Part shown: in pieces, positions 44,943 to 57,120 of the stretch | Layout: every line of letters begins with the position of its first letter | Numbering within the stretch: position 1 is the first letter of the stretch | Source: Hygrophila difformis | Lineage: Eukaryota > Streptophyta > Magnoliopsida > Lamiales > Acanthaceae | Assembly (NCBI GenBank): GCA_030278955.1 | Contig: JAOANR010000005.1 | Location: 32,231,849 to 32,295,848 of the forward strand | Direction: 5' to 3' | DNA length: 64,000 nucleotides | Position numbers and translations under genes: made by a program | The notes under the pieces: model-generated | The model's database searches: none | The model's input: only the letters and a program-made list of their open reading frames with translations | Told to the model about the DNA's origin: nothing

Positions 44943-46460
44943 ATACGGGTTGTCGATTGTGGGCTTGTGATGGAGCAGTGCGATGGTCTGATATAGAGGT
45001 TGTCCAAGAATGGAGGCTGCTGAAGCTGCTGCTGCTAGTCGAGCCTAAGTTGTTGCTGCTGAAGATTGACATGATAGATCATCCAATATTGTTGACGACG
45101 ATGCTGGCTTTGCTGCTTATGTTGCTGTCTGATCATCCGATGCTGATGCTGCTGATGTTGCTGCCCGATCAAGGTGCTGGAGGGATGAAGGAGAATATTC
45201 ATATGCTGCTTTCTCTGGGGTTGCTGTTGACGCTAGCCCTGATTGAACATTCAAAAATGATTGTTGAAGATGAGCAACAGGCATGGGAAGGACTGATAAT
45301 CAATTGCAACAAAACGCCAAGAATACTGCCACTTCACCTGGTAAGATCCTCTTGAAATTGCTTAAGTATTCATATTAAGCTTGCTTCTTTTCATCTTCAA
45401 GTATCGAAAATTAGAGGGATTTCAGGGCTACCCTTTTGACCTACAAACCCTTGCATATCCATTACAACCCAGGGATCCGTTTTTTAAGCCCAATGAGAAA
45501 TCTTCTCTTTTCACCTCACTTTTATCATTTTGAATCCTTCCCTGCTCCTTGAGTTAGACATACAGTGTGCTTTGGGATATATTAAAAGTCATACACAGTT
45601 TGGACTTTCTGTTTTGGAATTTTGTTTGGTTGGAAGCTCTTTATTGAGGAGGGTGCGTGTCCACATGACAGAGATCGGGTGGTTTTTATTTGGTTTTATG
45701 TGTGGAATTTTGGATGGTTGGGTAATCTTGAGCATGGGAACTTGAATGAAATGGGGTAGAGCTGTTCCTTTCGCCTTGCTGGTTGGGTTTTGGGAAACCT
45801 GTTGTGTTTTTTGAAGAAAAAAAAATGAAAAAGAGAGAGGGGTAAAAAAAAATAAATAAAAATAAAAAATAAAAAAAGAAAATTTTTGGAAAAAAAAAAA
45901 AGGTTCAATGTGATGTGAAGGGGATTCCTCAGTTTGTTACATTGAGATTATAGTTTTGATAAGTATGTTGTTTCCGGCCTTATGGTTGTCCTTGTTGATT
46001 ATCTTGGTTCCATCATTGTCTAGTGTATATGCTATATCCTCCTGGTTTTTGTATGTCCATTATAGTTGTTTCTTTTCATTCCCTTGGCCACTTCATCCTT
46101 TTATCCTGACCACCAGCCTGATCCCGGTGTAGCCTTCTCCTAGTCCCTTTAAATCGATACATTGGAGTTGATTTCTATAAGCAGGGGAGATGTGAATATG
46201 AAGCAAGTTTTTTGGGATTGCCACTACGAGTCAGCCACTGAGTTCTCCGTTGAATTAAAGATAGTTACTTGAGTATGAATGTTGCCTACTTTGGTTGATC
46301 AGTTAAAATAGAGACGCTTAGTTTGGTGATTGGCATGTGTGCCATATAGTTTGAGAAATTGTCCTAGATGATTGTCATGGTGTCGTTGTACTTGAACTTT
46401 TGTGTTGAGTCTCTTGTTGGGACCTATGATATAAAATTACGTTCGCCTCAAAAAAAAAAA
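42062..46460 (+). mobile_element. L1-type LINE inserted in the C 5' LTR, 5'-truncated
   Basis: The uninterrupted 3' LTR (about 54840-54855) shows the target. The insert starts inside the RT region and ends with a run of A at 46450-46460. At most a 3-bp duplication (AAC) is visible. It includes coding remnants 42062-44942 and a 1.5-kb 3' UTR with A-rich tracts (about 45820-45900). Confidence 0.88.
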
Positions 46461-46851
46461 CTTACGCAGTACCTTTTGTACTGATAAATTGTTGTTTCAT
46501 TCTTTTTCAGATTTCGCAGAGTAAGCATTGCACTGATGGATGGGGATTTCGAATAAACAGACTTGTCGCATTTTATTTTAAAGATTATTTTAAATATACG
46601 CATTGGACATTGGACTATGTTTTGGCCGCATGTTTTGGCCTTGTTTTTAGCTTCCGCAATACTTTACTTGTGCATGGTAGACTATAACTCTGATTTAAAT
46701 TCGGGCACTTTTGATTGGTTTTAAGTATTTTTAAATAATGATGCAACTTAAGCCTTAGCATTCTTTTAAACAAGCTCGATTTGATCGTGTCTTGTTTAAA
46801 AGGGCGTGGCGGTAGCGTCCCGGCTTGGGTGACCAAATCCGGGGTGTTACA
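46461..46851 (+). repeat. Element C 5' LTR, second segment
   Basis: Resumes at CTTACGCAG. Contains hairpin 46467-46483, acceptor-like CAG 46508-46510, terminal hairpin 46763-46802 with a perfect 12-bp outer stem, and ends GGGGTGTTACA. Confidence 0.88.
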
Positions 46852-46854
46852 AAG

Positions 46855-46866
46855 TGGTATCAGAGC
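46855..46866 (+). other. Primer binding site, element C
   Basis: TGGTATCAGAGC, three bases after the LTR end; initiator-Met tRNA type. Confidence 0.9.
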
Positions 46867-47115
46867 CCGAATTTTTTTTTTTAAGAAAGCTATTATTTTC
46901 GGCCCAATATAGAGGCCCAAAATATTAAATATTATTGTTAAGCATTTTAAATATTATTTCCATGGATAGGAAATTTTATTTTAAAAGTCCATGGAAAAAT
47001 ATATCTAAAAAATTTGACATGTCTCAAATAGTTACTATTATTTTTGGGGGGTGCATATGCATTAACATATGTGCTTGAAATGTGCAAAATATTGATGTGT
47101 TAAATTTATTGTTAG

Positions 47116-47583
47116 ATGGCCGACCCAAAGCTCTTTGAAATGATGACCGATATGCTTTGCTCGATGACTAGTATTATGCATGAATTGAGACATAGCCGTG
47201 AGGAGGTTATTGCATATAAGAATCGTGTTAAGGGTCTCGAGGGAGAGTTGGAGAAATTGAAGAATGTTCGGCAGCAGGATTTGGGCCGCATTGCTGCTCT
47301 TGAAACTTTGTTTCAGGAGGAGTAACACAACAACCATATGCTTAGAGGACGCGTGTTCACCTTGGAGCACGAGATCGTTGACTTGCAGAATCGGCTCAAT
47401 CCGCCGGAACCCGAAGAGGAGGAGGAAGAGGAGGAGGACCCAGACATGTTTATCGATGTTGTTGGCGTGGAGGAGGAGGAACCTGAGGCGGAAGTAGTGG
47501 ACCAACCGGTACCTCTTAACTCCGACGAGGAGTATGAGCACGATAGGGCACTCCTCGGCTACTCTCCTGATTACCTCCTCTAG
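47116..47583 (+). pseudogene. Small coiled-coil ORF upstream of gag in element C, one stop
   Basis: One frame of 156 codons, cut by TAA at 47323-47325 (codon 70). Part 1 has heptads (MMTDMLCSMTSIMHELRHS, RVKGLEGELEKLKNVRQQD), part 2 EHEIVDLQNRLNPPEPEE and a very acidic Glu tail. Same plan and position as 15822-16421 in B. It lies between primer site and gag, an unusual place for a separate ORF in this group as far as I know. Function unknown. Confidence 0.65.
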
Positions 47584-47837
47584 ATGTATCGCATTATATC
47601 GTTGGACCACTTATTGCTTTTCGTACTTCATATTATCTTACTGCTTTCTGTTGTAGCTTGTCTTATGATTATCCTAAATGATCTATCTTAAATGATCTAA
47701 TGCAATGAAGTATTTCCCTTTTCTCTATTGCGTGATCTCTGTTAAAATTCTGCATATTCGGGGCGTTAGCACTTTCTGACTTAACTACTAACCTACCTTA
47801 GCTTTCGAGTCTCATCTTTGCGTGCTTAATTAACAGA

Positions 47838-49316
47838 ATGTCGCCAAGGGGAAGGCCGCGAAGGGAAAACCCTGGCACTAACAATGCCAATCCTAATGTA
47901 CCCGCTGAAGGTGGGGCACCGATGAACCCGAATGAAGCAAAATGGGCCAGTGGGCGCAAACCCACCCAACGTTGGAGGAAAGGCAGACGCCATACCCAAT
48001 GTTTGGACGCACGGCTGAGGACAGTAGAGCAAGTCCTCGTAGCACTGGGTAATGCCGAGGTAAATAGGGCCCAAGCGGCGGTACCTCCGCCGGCAGCCCG
48101 CATTAACTATCTGGCGATGGTAAACCCCTACCAACCGCCCCACTACGAGGGACAGGAGGATCCAGCGAAGTTGAAGGACTGGATCCGGACTTTCGGCAAA
48201 CTTCTGAGTGCGGTAAGGTGTCCCGAAAATGAGAAGGTAAGAGTGGCAACTTACTATCTTAGTGGAGAGGCGGATGAATGGTGGCAGAACCACCAAGGAG
48301 GGCTAGTTGATGGCGAACACGTTTATTTTTGGGAAGAATTCAAGGAGATGATGAGAGAGAGGTTCTACCCCCTTAGCACGAAAATTGCTAAGTACGAAGA
48401 GTTCACCAACCTTCGTCAGGGCACCCAGACGGTACAGGAATACTATACAAGGTTCAAGGAGCTCGTCCGTTTTGCTCCAAGACTTGTGCCGACTGATGCT
48501 GATAAAGCCCAGAAGTTTAAAATGGGGTTGAACCTCAGTGTTGGAGAGATTTTGGTAGGAGGACAACATACTTCTCTGCAGGGTGTGTACGATCGAGCGG
48601 TGGCAATCGCTCATGTGCAGCAGTTAAAACGCAAGGATCATGGAGAGCCGAGCAAAGGCTCAAATCAGTTTGATAAGAGAAACCGGAACCACAATAACAT
48701 TGGTAATAATTTCAGGAAAGGAAATGACCAGGCAAGGCCTGAAGGAGAGAGGATAATGGAGAATAAAGGTTTCAATCAAGGAGGCAATGGAAATCGAAGG
48801 CCGAAAAATCAAGGTGCATTTATATCCCGATGCCCACAATACAACATTCCGCACTTGGTGCGAGAATGTCCAAGGCCTGGGCATTGCTACAGATGTGGCC
48901 GAGAGGGCCACATGAAAAAAGAATGTTGGACACGAGAGGACCGTATCGAGAAGAGGCCGGATCTGTTGAACCGTCCTCAAGGGGATCGCCCAGCTGGACA
49001 AAATCAGCAAAATAATCTGGGGCAGAGGCTTCAACAAGGGCTGAGGCCACCTCAGAACCAAAACCAGCAGGGAAATCAGGGACGAGCTGTTGGGCGCCTC
49101 AATGTTGTAAACCAAGCGGATCTGGCCGCTCAGGGAGAAGTGATCGCTGGTACGTTTACTGCTTTAAGTGTACCCGTTAAAGTTTTGTTTGATTCAGGCG
49201 CGGGCTGTTCTTTAATATCTACGAGGATTATATCTGCCTTAGATCTTCCAACGCCTAAGAACATTAACTTAGGAATTCAATTACCATCGGGCAAGGTGAT
49301 ATCGTGTTCGAAATGA
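47838..49316 (+). pseudogene. gag: Element C Gag-protease, ends at a premature TGA
   Basis: 492 codons from ATG 47838. Gag domain about residues 90-260 (NPYQPPHYEGQEDPAKLKDW, ADEWWQN, RERFYP, VQEYYTRFKELVRFAP). The first knuckle-like element has lost a Cys (CPQYNIPH), the second is complete (CYRCGREGHMKKEC). A Gln/Asn-rich spacer leads to an aspartic protease with VLFDSGAGCSLIS. TGA at 49314-49316 stops it; the frame itself continues into 49359. The N-terminal 50 residues differ from A's Gag. Confidence 0.88.
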
Positions 49317-50597
49317 TACGATGGGATCCCGATAGTAATCAAGAACCTAGAATTCTTCGTGAATCTCATCGAGTTTGATCTTAGAGATTTCAACGTTATC
49401 TTGGGCATGGATTTTCTAACTCAATACAAAGCCGTTATTGAGTGCCAGAAGCAGAAGATTTCCTTAGCCAAGAGTCGAGGGAAGAAGGTTGTGTACTACA
49501 TGCAGCCTCAAAAGAAGAACGCAAAGGTGGTGAATGCCTTGAAGTTTCGCAATCTTGTACAAAAAGGCTATCACTTATATGCATGTTCTGTGCATAACCT
49601 CAAAGACGAGGGAAACAAGATCGACGAGATCTCAGTCGTCAATGAATACCCCGACATTTTCCCAGAAGATATTCCAGGGATGCCACCTGAACGAGAGGTT
49701 GAGTTCACGATTGACCTGGTACCTGGAATCGAACCGGTATCCAAAGCACCTTATCGCATGGCAACCGCAGAGATGAAGGAGCTGAAGGAACAACTAGAAG
49801 AGTTGTTATCGAAAGGTTACATTCGACTAAGCATGTCGCCTTTGGGAGCGCCAGTCCTGTTCGTCAAAAAGAAGGACGGTGGACTTCGGCTATGCATAGA
49901 CTACAGAGGTCTTAATCAAGTAATGATTAAGAATAAATACCCGCTACCTAGGATCGAAGACCTTTTCGACCAACTGAAAGGAGCATCGGTGTTCTAAAAA
50001 ATCGACCTGAGGTCGGGATACCATGAACTGCGTATAGCCGAGAAGGACATACCGAAAACAACATTTCGTACGAGATATGGGCACTACGAATTCACTGTAA
50101 TGTCCTTTGGTCTCACGAACGCTCCCGCGGTATTTATGAACCTCATGAATAGTGTTTTCCGAGAGTTGCTAGATTATTGTGTCGCCGTATTCATCGATGA
50201 CATTCTAGTTTACTCAAGAAATGATGAGGAGCATGCGAAGCACCTGCATCAAGTACTCGGAACCCTGAGAAGAAATCAGTTGTACGCGAAACTGTCGAAA
50301 TGCGAGTTTTGGGTGAAGGAAGTCGCATTTTGGGGACACATAGTATCGGGTAAAGGAGTGTCGGTTGACCCGACAAAAATATCGGCAGTAACTGATTGGC
50401 CGGTACCGACAAGTCAGACAGAAGTAAGGAGTTTCCTCGGACTAGCCGGATACTACAGGAGATTCGTGAAAGATTTCTCAAAGATTGCAGGACCAATGAC
50501 CCAACTGTTGAAGAAAGGATTAAAGTACGAATGGACTGCAGAGTGCGAAGAGTCTTTCCAAAAACTCAAGAAAAGATCACAACAGCGCCAGTCTTGA
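49317..50597 (+). pseudogene. pol: Element C protease end and reverse transcriptase
   Basis: Same frame as gag up to about 50575. Protease flap region ILGMDFL, then [76 protein letters not shown] and the catalytic FIDDILVYS, then [16 protein letters not shown]. Stops: TAA at 49995-49997, and a frameshift near 50575 gives an end at 50597. RT would copy element RNA into DNA. Confidence 0.88.
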
Positions 50598-52534
50598 CAC
50601 TTCCATAAGAGACGGAAGATTTTGAAGTGTACAGTGACGCTTCCAAAGGACTCGGATGCGTACTTATGCAAAACCAGAAGGTTATTGCTTACGCATCGCG
50701 ACAGCTCAAGCCGCATGAGGAGAATTATCCGACGCACGATCTGGAATTCGCCGCGGTGGTGTTCGCTCTCAAGATTTGGCGACATTACTTATACGGATGA
50801 ACATGTCGGATGTTCACGGACCACAAGAGCCTCAAGTACATATTTACACAAAAGGAGTTAAAGATGAGGCAGCGAAGATGGCTTGAGTTAATCAAGGACT
50901 ACGATCTAGATATAGCCTATCAAGAAGGAAAAGTGAACGTCGTGGTAGACGCATTGAGCCGAAAGGCGAAGCATACGGAAAACACTCTCATTTTACCTTC
51001 AGGACTATATATGGACTTAGCGAAGTTGGATACTGAACTAGTCCATTATGGGATTGTGGTAGAAAAGCTGAATGCCGTGACAATTGAATCTACCGTATTG
51101 GATGAGATTCGAGCAGCTCAGCCGGACGATGAGAATCTCAAGAGGATTAAGGAGAAGATTGGTGAGGGAAAAGCGGTAGGATTCACATTCCACGACGGCG
51201 GAAGTATTCGCTTCAAAGGGAGGTGGTGCGTCCCTCACAAGTGCGGGGAATTGAAGCGAAAATTGATGGAAGAGGGCCACAGTACGCCTTATTCGGTACA
51301 CCCTGGTGGTGATAAACTGTACAAAGATTTAAAGAAAATCTATTGGTGGCCTAGGATGAAGAGAGATGTTGCGGATTTTGTGGCTAAATGCATAACTTGC
51401 CAAAAGGTAAAGGCAGTACGGCCAAAGCCATTGGGATTGGTGAAGCCATTGGAAATCCCAAGTTGGATGTGGGATAGCATCTCCATGGACTTTGTCTCGG
51501 GCTTACCAAGATCTCCCCGAGGGATGAACATAATTTGGGTAATTGTTTATCGGTTGACGAAGATTGCCATCTTTATACCAATGAAAGATAACTGGTCGAT
51601 GGATCAACTAGCCAAGGCGTATATCGAGAATGTGGTTCAAAGGCATGGTGTACCACACGATATCATCTCTGACCGAGATAGTAGGTCTGTCTCGAACTTT
51701 TGGTCAAAATTACAAGAAGCCTTGGGAACCCAAATCAAGATGAGTACGGCTTTTCATCCGATGACCGACGGTCAAGCTGAGCGGACGATTCAAACGCTTG
51801 AAGATATGCTTAGAGCGTGTGTACTTGAATTCAAGGGAAGTTGAGAAAACCACTTGCCGCTAATTGAGTTCTCGTATAACAACAGTTACCATGCTAGTAT
51901 TGGCATGGCACTGTTCGAAGCTCTTTACGGACACAAGTGCCGCAGCCCGTTATGTTGGACAAAGGATGATAATTATGTGGTTGTTGGACCTCAGCTCATT
52001 GAAGACATGAGCAGACAAATCAAGGTCGTCCAACAAAAGATGAAGGCCGCACAAGATAGGCAAAAGAGTTATGCCGACACGAGACGACAAGAATTGGAAT
52101 TCCAAGTGGGAGACAAGGTAATGCTAAAGGTGTCACCAATGAGGGGGGTGATGCGATTCGGCAAATGAAGAAAGCTGAGTCCTCGCTACATTGGTCCATA
52201 CGAGATTTTAGACCGTGTAGGTACCTTGGCCTACCGATTGGCTCTTCCACCGGAATTATCACGAGTTCACAACGTGTTTCATGTTTCTCAGTTGAAGAAA
52301 TATGTACACGATCCAACTCACGTCTTGCAAACTGATGTGATTGAGCTGGACGATGATTTGACGTACGAGGAATATCCGATCGAGATACTTGACGTCAAAG
52401 AAAGGGTCACAAGGAACAAAACCGTGAAAATGGTGAAGGTGCGATGGTCCAATCATGGCACGGAGGAAGCGACATGGGAGTTGGAATCGGATATGAGGCA
52501 GAATTATCCCAACCTTTTCCAACGCGACTCATGA
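50598..52534 (+). pseudogene. pol: Element C RNase H, integrase and chromodomain
   Basis: RNase [47 protein letters not shown]. Integrase: HHCC ([13 protein letters not shown]...CITCQKVKA), DDE core [39 protein letters not shown], then a chromodomain-like tail (EILDVKERVTRNKTVKMVKV, EATWELE). In-frame stops: TAA about 50607, TGA about 50798, TGA 51842-51844, TGA 52166-52168. Natural end TGA at 52532. Order RT-RH-IN and the tail identify a chromovirus. Confidence 0.88.
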
Positions 52535-52741
52535 GCAGTTATGGGGACATAATTGCAGTCCTAAGGGGGAGAGGGTGTGATACCCCGCAAAGAGTCGTCA
52601 CGCACCGAGGTAAGAATTTAATTTTCAAACCTCAATATTTTATGCGTGCCAATTATTACGTGCCAATCAATTGCATGCGTTGCTATCAGTCCGAGTGCGA
52701 CCCAACTTCGAGGACGAAGTTGATTTCTAAAGAGGGTAGAC
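52535..52741 (+). other. Element C 3' tail with inner purine tract, hairpin and polypurine tract
   Basis: Inner purine tract 52563-52575 followed by TGTGATACCCCGC; hairpin 52703-52722 (CAACTTCG/CGAAGTTG); polypurine tract 52729-52740 before the LTR. Confidence 0.8.
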
Positions 52742-55240
52742 TGTAATACCCGAGAAATTGACATCGAGAATTTAAATCCAAATATTTAACGATTGGATTT
52801 ATTTATTAAAAATCGAAATAGTTCCGAGAGAGCGGAATTAAATATTTCGGACAGTCGCGACTCGGGATAGATTTATCGAATTGTCCCAACAATCTCGGAT
52901 AATTCATATATTATGATTTTTAGAAATAAAATCATAATAATAATATAAAAAAGGGCTGGTGGCCGCGCGGTGACGGCGTGGGGCGCGCCACCAGCAGCAG
53001 CTCGCAGGATGAGCGTTATGCTCGGGTTTCGAATTCATTTCGGCGTGGGACGTTTCAAGACGTTGGGAATTCAATCCCCAGTCATTGAGGGACGTTGTGG
53101 GGTGCTTAGCAATGATTATTGGGTGCATTATAACCCCAACAAACCAGTTATGAAGTGGTATGATCATTGGAGGGGATCTTTTGAAGTCATGGGGTGAGCT
53201 AGTGGGGGTTTTGGATGAGGTTTGAGGGAGTTAAGTCGGGGGTTATGAAGTTAATTTGATCCCCTCACCTCCCTAGTATCCTATGGTACCCATTGGACTG
53301 CTCCCCATCTCTATAAAGACCCCTAATCAGACTTCAAATCCACTCATTTGCACTTCATCCGAAATTGAGAGTTCATAGTGAGTGTGGGTAAGTTTGTGAG
53401 TTGTGCTTCACTTGGCAGAGGTGGTGGACGAGTTCAAGTGGTCCAATCCTTTCTCCTACATGTAGGTAAGAGTTCTACTTCATTCCCTTGGTCTTAGATT
53501 CGAGTCTCTTGTCCTAGAATTGAGATTTTCCTCTGACAATTCCAAAATAGATTCAATCGGAGAGAGGTGTTGATTCGTGGGGCTGTTCCGGACGATCTCG
53601 GGCATTCTACCAAGGAGATTCTCGATTCCTAACTCATCTCAAGTAAGTTATTATTGTGTACATCATTTTTTAGAGGTTTTGGTTGAGACCCAATCGAGTT
53701 ATAGTTCAATCTCCATTCGTTGGTGAATCTGTCAAATAGGGTTTTCCTATGACCAATTTTGTTGCTCTAGAATTTCGACCATGATCCGTACGTTTTTAGG
53801 AGATCCTTCCAAAATGGAACTTGTTTCTAACATCCTAAATATGCTCTCTGTAAAGTTTTAGAATTTTTGGACATGATTTGGATATCGAAATTCGATCTGA
53901 TATTCTGGAATAGATTGCTGTCAGTTTAATGATTTTTATGCAATCAGATTTTGTTGGTCAATTTACTCTTCCTATGATCATTTTTCGTGCTTAAGGTCTT
54001 CATGTAACTTGTTTCATTTTGTGTCTAGATTCTCTCTGTAAACGTTTGTGATTTTTGGAGCATTATTGAATTTGCTATGAATTTTTGAATAAACTGTGGT
54101 CGGATGGAATGAAAAGTTTGAAAACCTTGAAACAGTAGGTTCTAAAATGATTTTTTTGAAGATGCTTATTTCTAAGAAAAACGTTCATTTGGGTGTGTTC
54201 TAGCTTCTGTAATTTTTCCAGAATTTTTAGAAATAGTTTGCTACATTTTTAAATGCGATTTGGGAAACTACCACAGTGCCATTTTTGGTCGGTAAATTCT
54301 ATTTTGTGTATTTGATGAACTAAGAGTCGAATGTTACTCATTTTTTATATACATGAAATCTGGATGGATGGTGATATTATGAAATGATAAAAATGTGGTT
54401 TTGAAACTTCGTAAGCTTTGATCGAGTGGGATGCCCAATGTGTTAGAGGGTAAGTGCACTTGGCGTGAGCTCGTTGGGCCGCCCCTCTTTTGTAGCCAAA
54501 ACAGCACATATGATATTGTGGTTTCGTGATTATAAGAGTCTATAGTCCTAGATGTATCCGTATGGGTCTGTATAGGGTCACTGCTTTCACATCCCTCGTG
54601 AGTACGAGTCCAAGAGGTGGGTTGATTCCAAGGGTACGTCCCTAGAATCTTTATGTTGAGTCCTTATGGGTTTTAGTCTCAAAGGGCAAAAAAGTTGGTG
54701 TCCTCGATCATAACGAACATTGGTAAAATACTCGTGGGATATGTCTAAGAGATTTTAAATTTTATTTTATTTATTCGTCTTTTTAAATTAAAATATTACC
54801 TTTGTGTACTCTTCTAAAATCTTTTAAAATTCGTTGTGCTATATATTAACTTACGCAGTACCTTTTGTACTGATAAATTGTTGTTTCATTCTTTTTCAGA
54901 TTTCGCAGAGTAAGCATTGCACGGATGGATAGGGATTTCGAATAAAAAGACTTGTCGCATTTTATTTTAAAGATTATTTTAAATTTACGCATTGGACATT
55001 GGACTATGTTTTGGCCGCATGTTTTGGCCTTGTTTTTAGCTTCCGCATTACTTTACTTGTGCATGGTAGACTATAAGTCTGATTTAAATTTGGGCACTTT
55101 TGATTGGTTTCAAGTATTTTTAAATAATGATGCAACTTAAGCGTTAGCATTCTTTCAAACAAGCTCGATTTGATCGTGTCTTGTTTAAAAGGGTGTGGCG
55201 GTAGCGTCCCGGCCTGGGTGACCAAATCCGGGGTGTTACA
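52742..55240 (+). repeat. Element C 3' LTR (2499 bp)
   Basis: TGTAATACCC to GGGGTGTTACA. TATA box 53311-53318, donor-like 54449, hairpin 54856-54872, acceptor-like 54897-54899, terminal hairpin 55152-55191. The end of the conserved block (CTCCGGAG part) is deleted here near 54565. Confidence 0.9.
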
Positions 55241-55450
55241 AATATACATTTTAAATCATTAATAACTCAAGTTCGGTATAAGTAAAAATTCTAAAAGTCC
55301 CATATATAAAAACTACACACGAGACGGATCTAACAAGATCCCACTTAGCTATATTTTAACTTGTATAACTATGATAAAACTTTAAGTAAAAGTCTGTGTG
55401 TGAATGATAGCATATTATCAAACGTAACAAACATTATGAGACAGAGGTAG
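55241..55450. mobile_element. Stowaway-type MITE 2, right part
   Basis: Ends ACAGAGGTAG then TA; pairs with 39949-40002. Shows that element C landed in an existing MITE. Confidence 0.7.
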
Positions 55451-55500
55451 TATTTACTAGTTACATCCTTTGGTTCCCCAACGATCTTCGGTCTTATTTA

Positions 55501-55758
55501 CTTCCTCCATCCCATTTAAAACGTCATGTTTAATTTCTGCACACAATCCAATGCACTTTTTTAATCGTTATTATCTCAAAATATGTAAAATTAAAAATTA
55601 TGCAAAATATATATTCTCAAACTATACAATTAGACAAATCTATAAGACCGAACTCGACTATTTTTATTAAATATATACTTACGATAATATGTTGTCAAAG
55701 TTGAACGATAAACAGTGACAAAAAGTCAAATAAGACGCTTCTGCTGGGAAGGAGGGAG
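55501..55758. mobile_element. Stowaway-type MITE 3 (258 bp)
   Basis: CTTCCTCCATCCC...GGGAAGGAGGGAG with TA on both sides (55499-55500, 55759-55760). Its interior resembles MITE 1. Confidence 0.9.
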
Positions 55759-55760
55759 TA

Positions 55761-56161
55761 TTTATTTTTTTTTATAAATAATAAAAACAATTTGTATGTT
55801 AATTCTGCATATGCAAATGTGTTGACTTGTTATTTATAAGTGTTGAATTGGCACGTAAAAGTACTAAATAAATATTTCTCACCTTAACCAACAACTGAGA
55901 TTGAAAATATTTATTCAGCAGCAATTTAACACGTTTGAATTGTAATTCAATACGTTTGCGTATACTGAATCTTTTACATTTAGCACCACAAACAGATTGC
56001 TAAATAACCCCACAATTACCTCAAATCGTTATATTTTTTCATTTTTGGGAAAAGAGAGGCCGAAGCCAGTTTATTTCATCGTAAGAAAATTATTCATTAA
56101 ATTATTCAGTACGTTTAATGAATAATTCATTAAATTATTCATAGTTTGTACTTTAAATTTT
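55761..56161. other. AT-rich spacer
   Basis: No gene or clear repeat. The words TTAAATTATTCA recur around 56095-56140. Confidence 0.5.
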
Positions 56162-57120
56162 TTCTTTTTTTTTTGAGGAATATGTTGTTACATTGATATC
56201 ATTGACAAAAAGTCTGGTTACAACATATGCTAAACCACTACTGCACTACACCACATACGAGAACACAGTGTTTAGGCTACCAAACAACCTACTCTCAAAA
56301 CATTATTCAAAGGGGAAAACACAATGCAGATCCGTCGTGCCACTCCCCTGCATCCCTGTATCCGAGATAGGCGTACCTTTAAAAATAAAGCACTACAATG
56401 CTGAAACGAGATCATCAGCCTCAACAGATACATAACAGCTACAGATTCAGCTGGAGGCTAATCTTCTAAACGGCCAACAAGGTATCATGAAAAAGAAACA
56501 GACCACAGCCAGCAGAGATTGGATAAGCAGAACAATGCAATTTCGGAGATGCCATCATCAAGAGAAACGCGGTCATGCGACAAATAGCAATATCACACCT
56601 GCACCACTCCTCCACACGCGGCAGTCCCCTAGCGGCAGACCAGACTTTTGTATCTTTACTCAATTCATCTAAGCTGGTTCAGGGCTTTTTCCAAAACTTT
56701 TTCACGCATTACAATCTGAATATGTGCTCTACTAATTGTATGTGCCACTGTCATCACCGCAACCCTCTCATGGATACAACAACTCAGAAAAAACATCAGC
56801 AGCATTGAGATTAATAAATCAAAGTACAGAACTCATAAAACTTGCTACTAGATCACATCTTCCCCTGCATTAAATTCAAACCAATGCTTCGCAAAAGTAA
56901 AGGGACTGTGGATAGGTTTTGAGTCGGTGGCAAATGGTAAAGGAAATGGAAATGGACAGGCTAGGTTAGGTAAGGGCCTTCCACCGATGGATCACTCATT
57001 AATTCGAGGTGCAATGCCAACTCTCAAAATCGCCTGGCTAAACATAAGCAAACCAATCCCCATTCTCGTAAACGGAGCCTATGTACAAAAAAACAAAAAA
57101 CAACTCCACTCTAATAGCTG
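56162..57120 (-). mobile_element. Possible LINE 3'-end fragment (minus strand)
   Basis: A T-run at 56162-56174 next to GAGGAATA would be a poly(A) end on the minus strand, similar to the CCTCAAAA end of the LINE at 46450. The rest has no recognised domain, so the call rests mainly on the tail. Confidence 0.3.

Larger units (their letters stand above)
40003..55240 (+). mobile_element. Element C: chromovirus-like Ty3/gypsy retrotransposon, structurally complete but dead
   Basis: LTRs 40003-46851 (with a LINE inside) and 52742-55240. Internal: primer site, coiled-coil ORF, gag-protease, RT, RNase H, integrase with chromodomain, tail, polypurine tract. At least six stops and frameshifts. Flanks (AAAGT and AATAT) do not match exactly, so the target duplication is decayed. 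Older than A and B: the LTRs differ by point changes, a roughly 155-bp deletion and a microsatellite. Confidence 0.9.

Noticed and set aside
44933..45355. Leu-rich 140-codon ORF after the LINE RNase H
   Set aside because: Low-complexity CTG-rich 3' UTR sequence; hydrophobic by composition, not a recognisable membrane protein.
47838..48000. Element C Gag start as a host gene fusion
   Set aside because: The N-terminus differs from A's Gag but is short, low complexity and lies in the normal gag position.
48660..49115. Minus-strand 151-codon ORF over gag of element C
   Set aside because: Antisense shadow of the Gln/Asn-rich Gag tail; no features.
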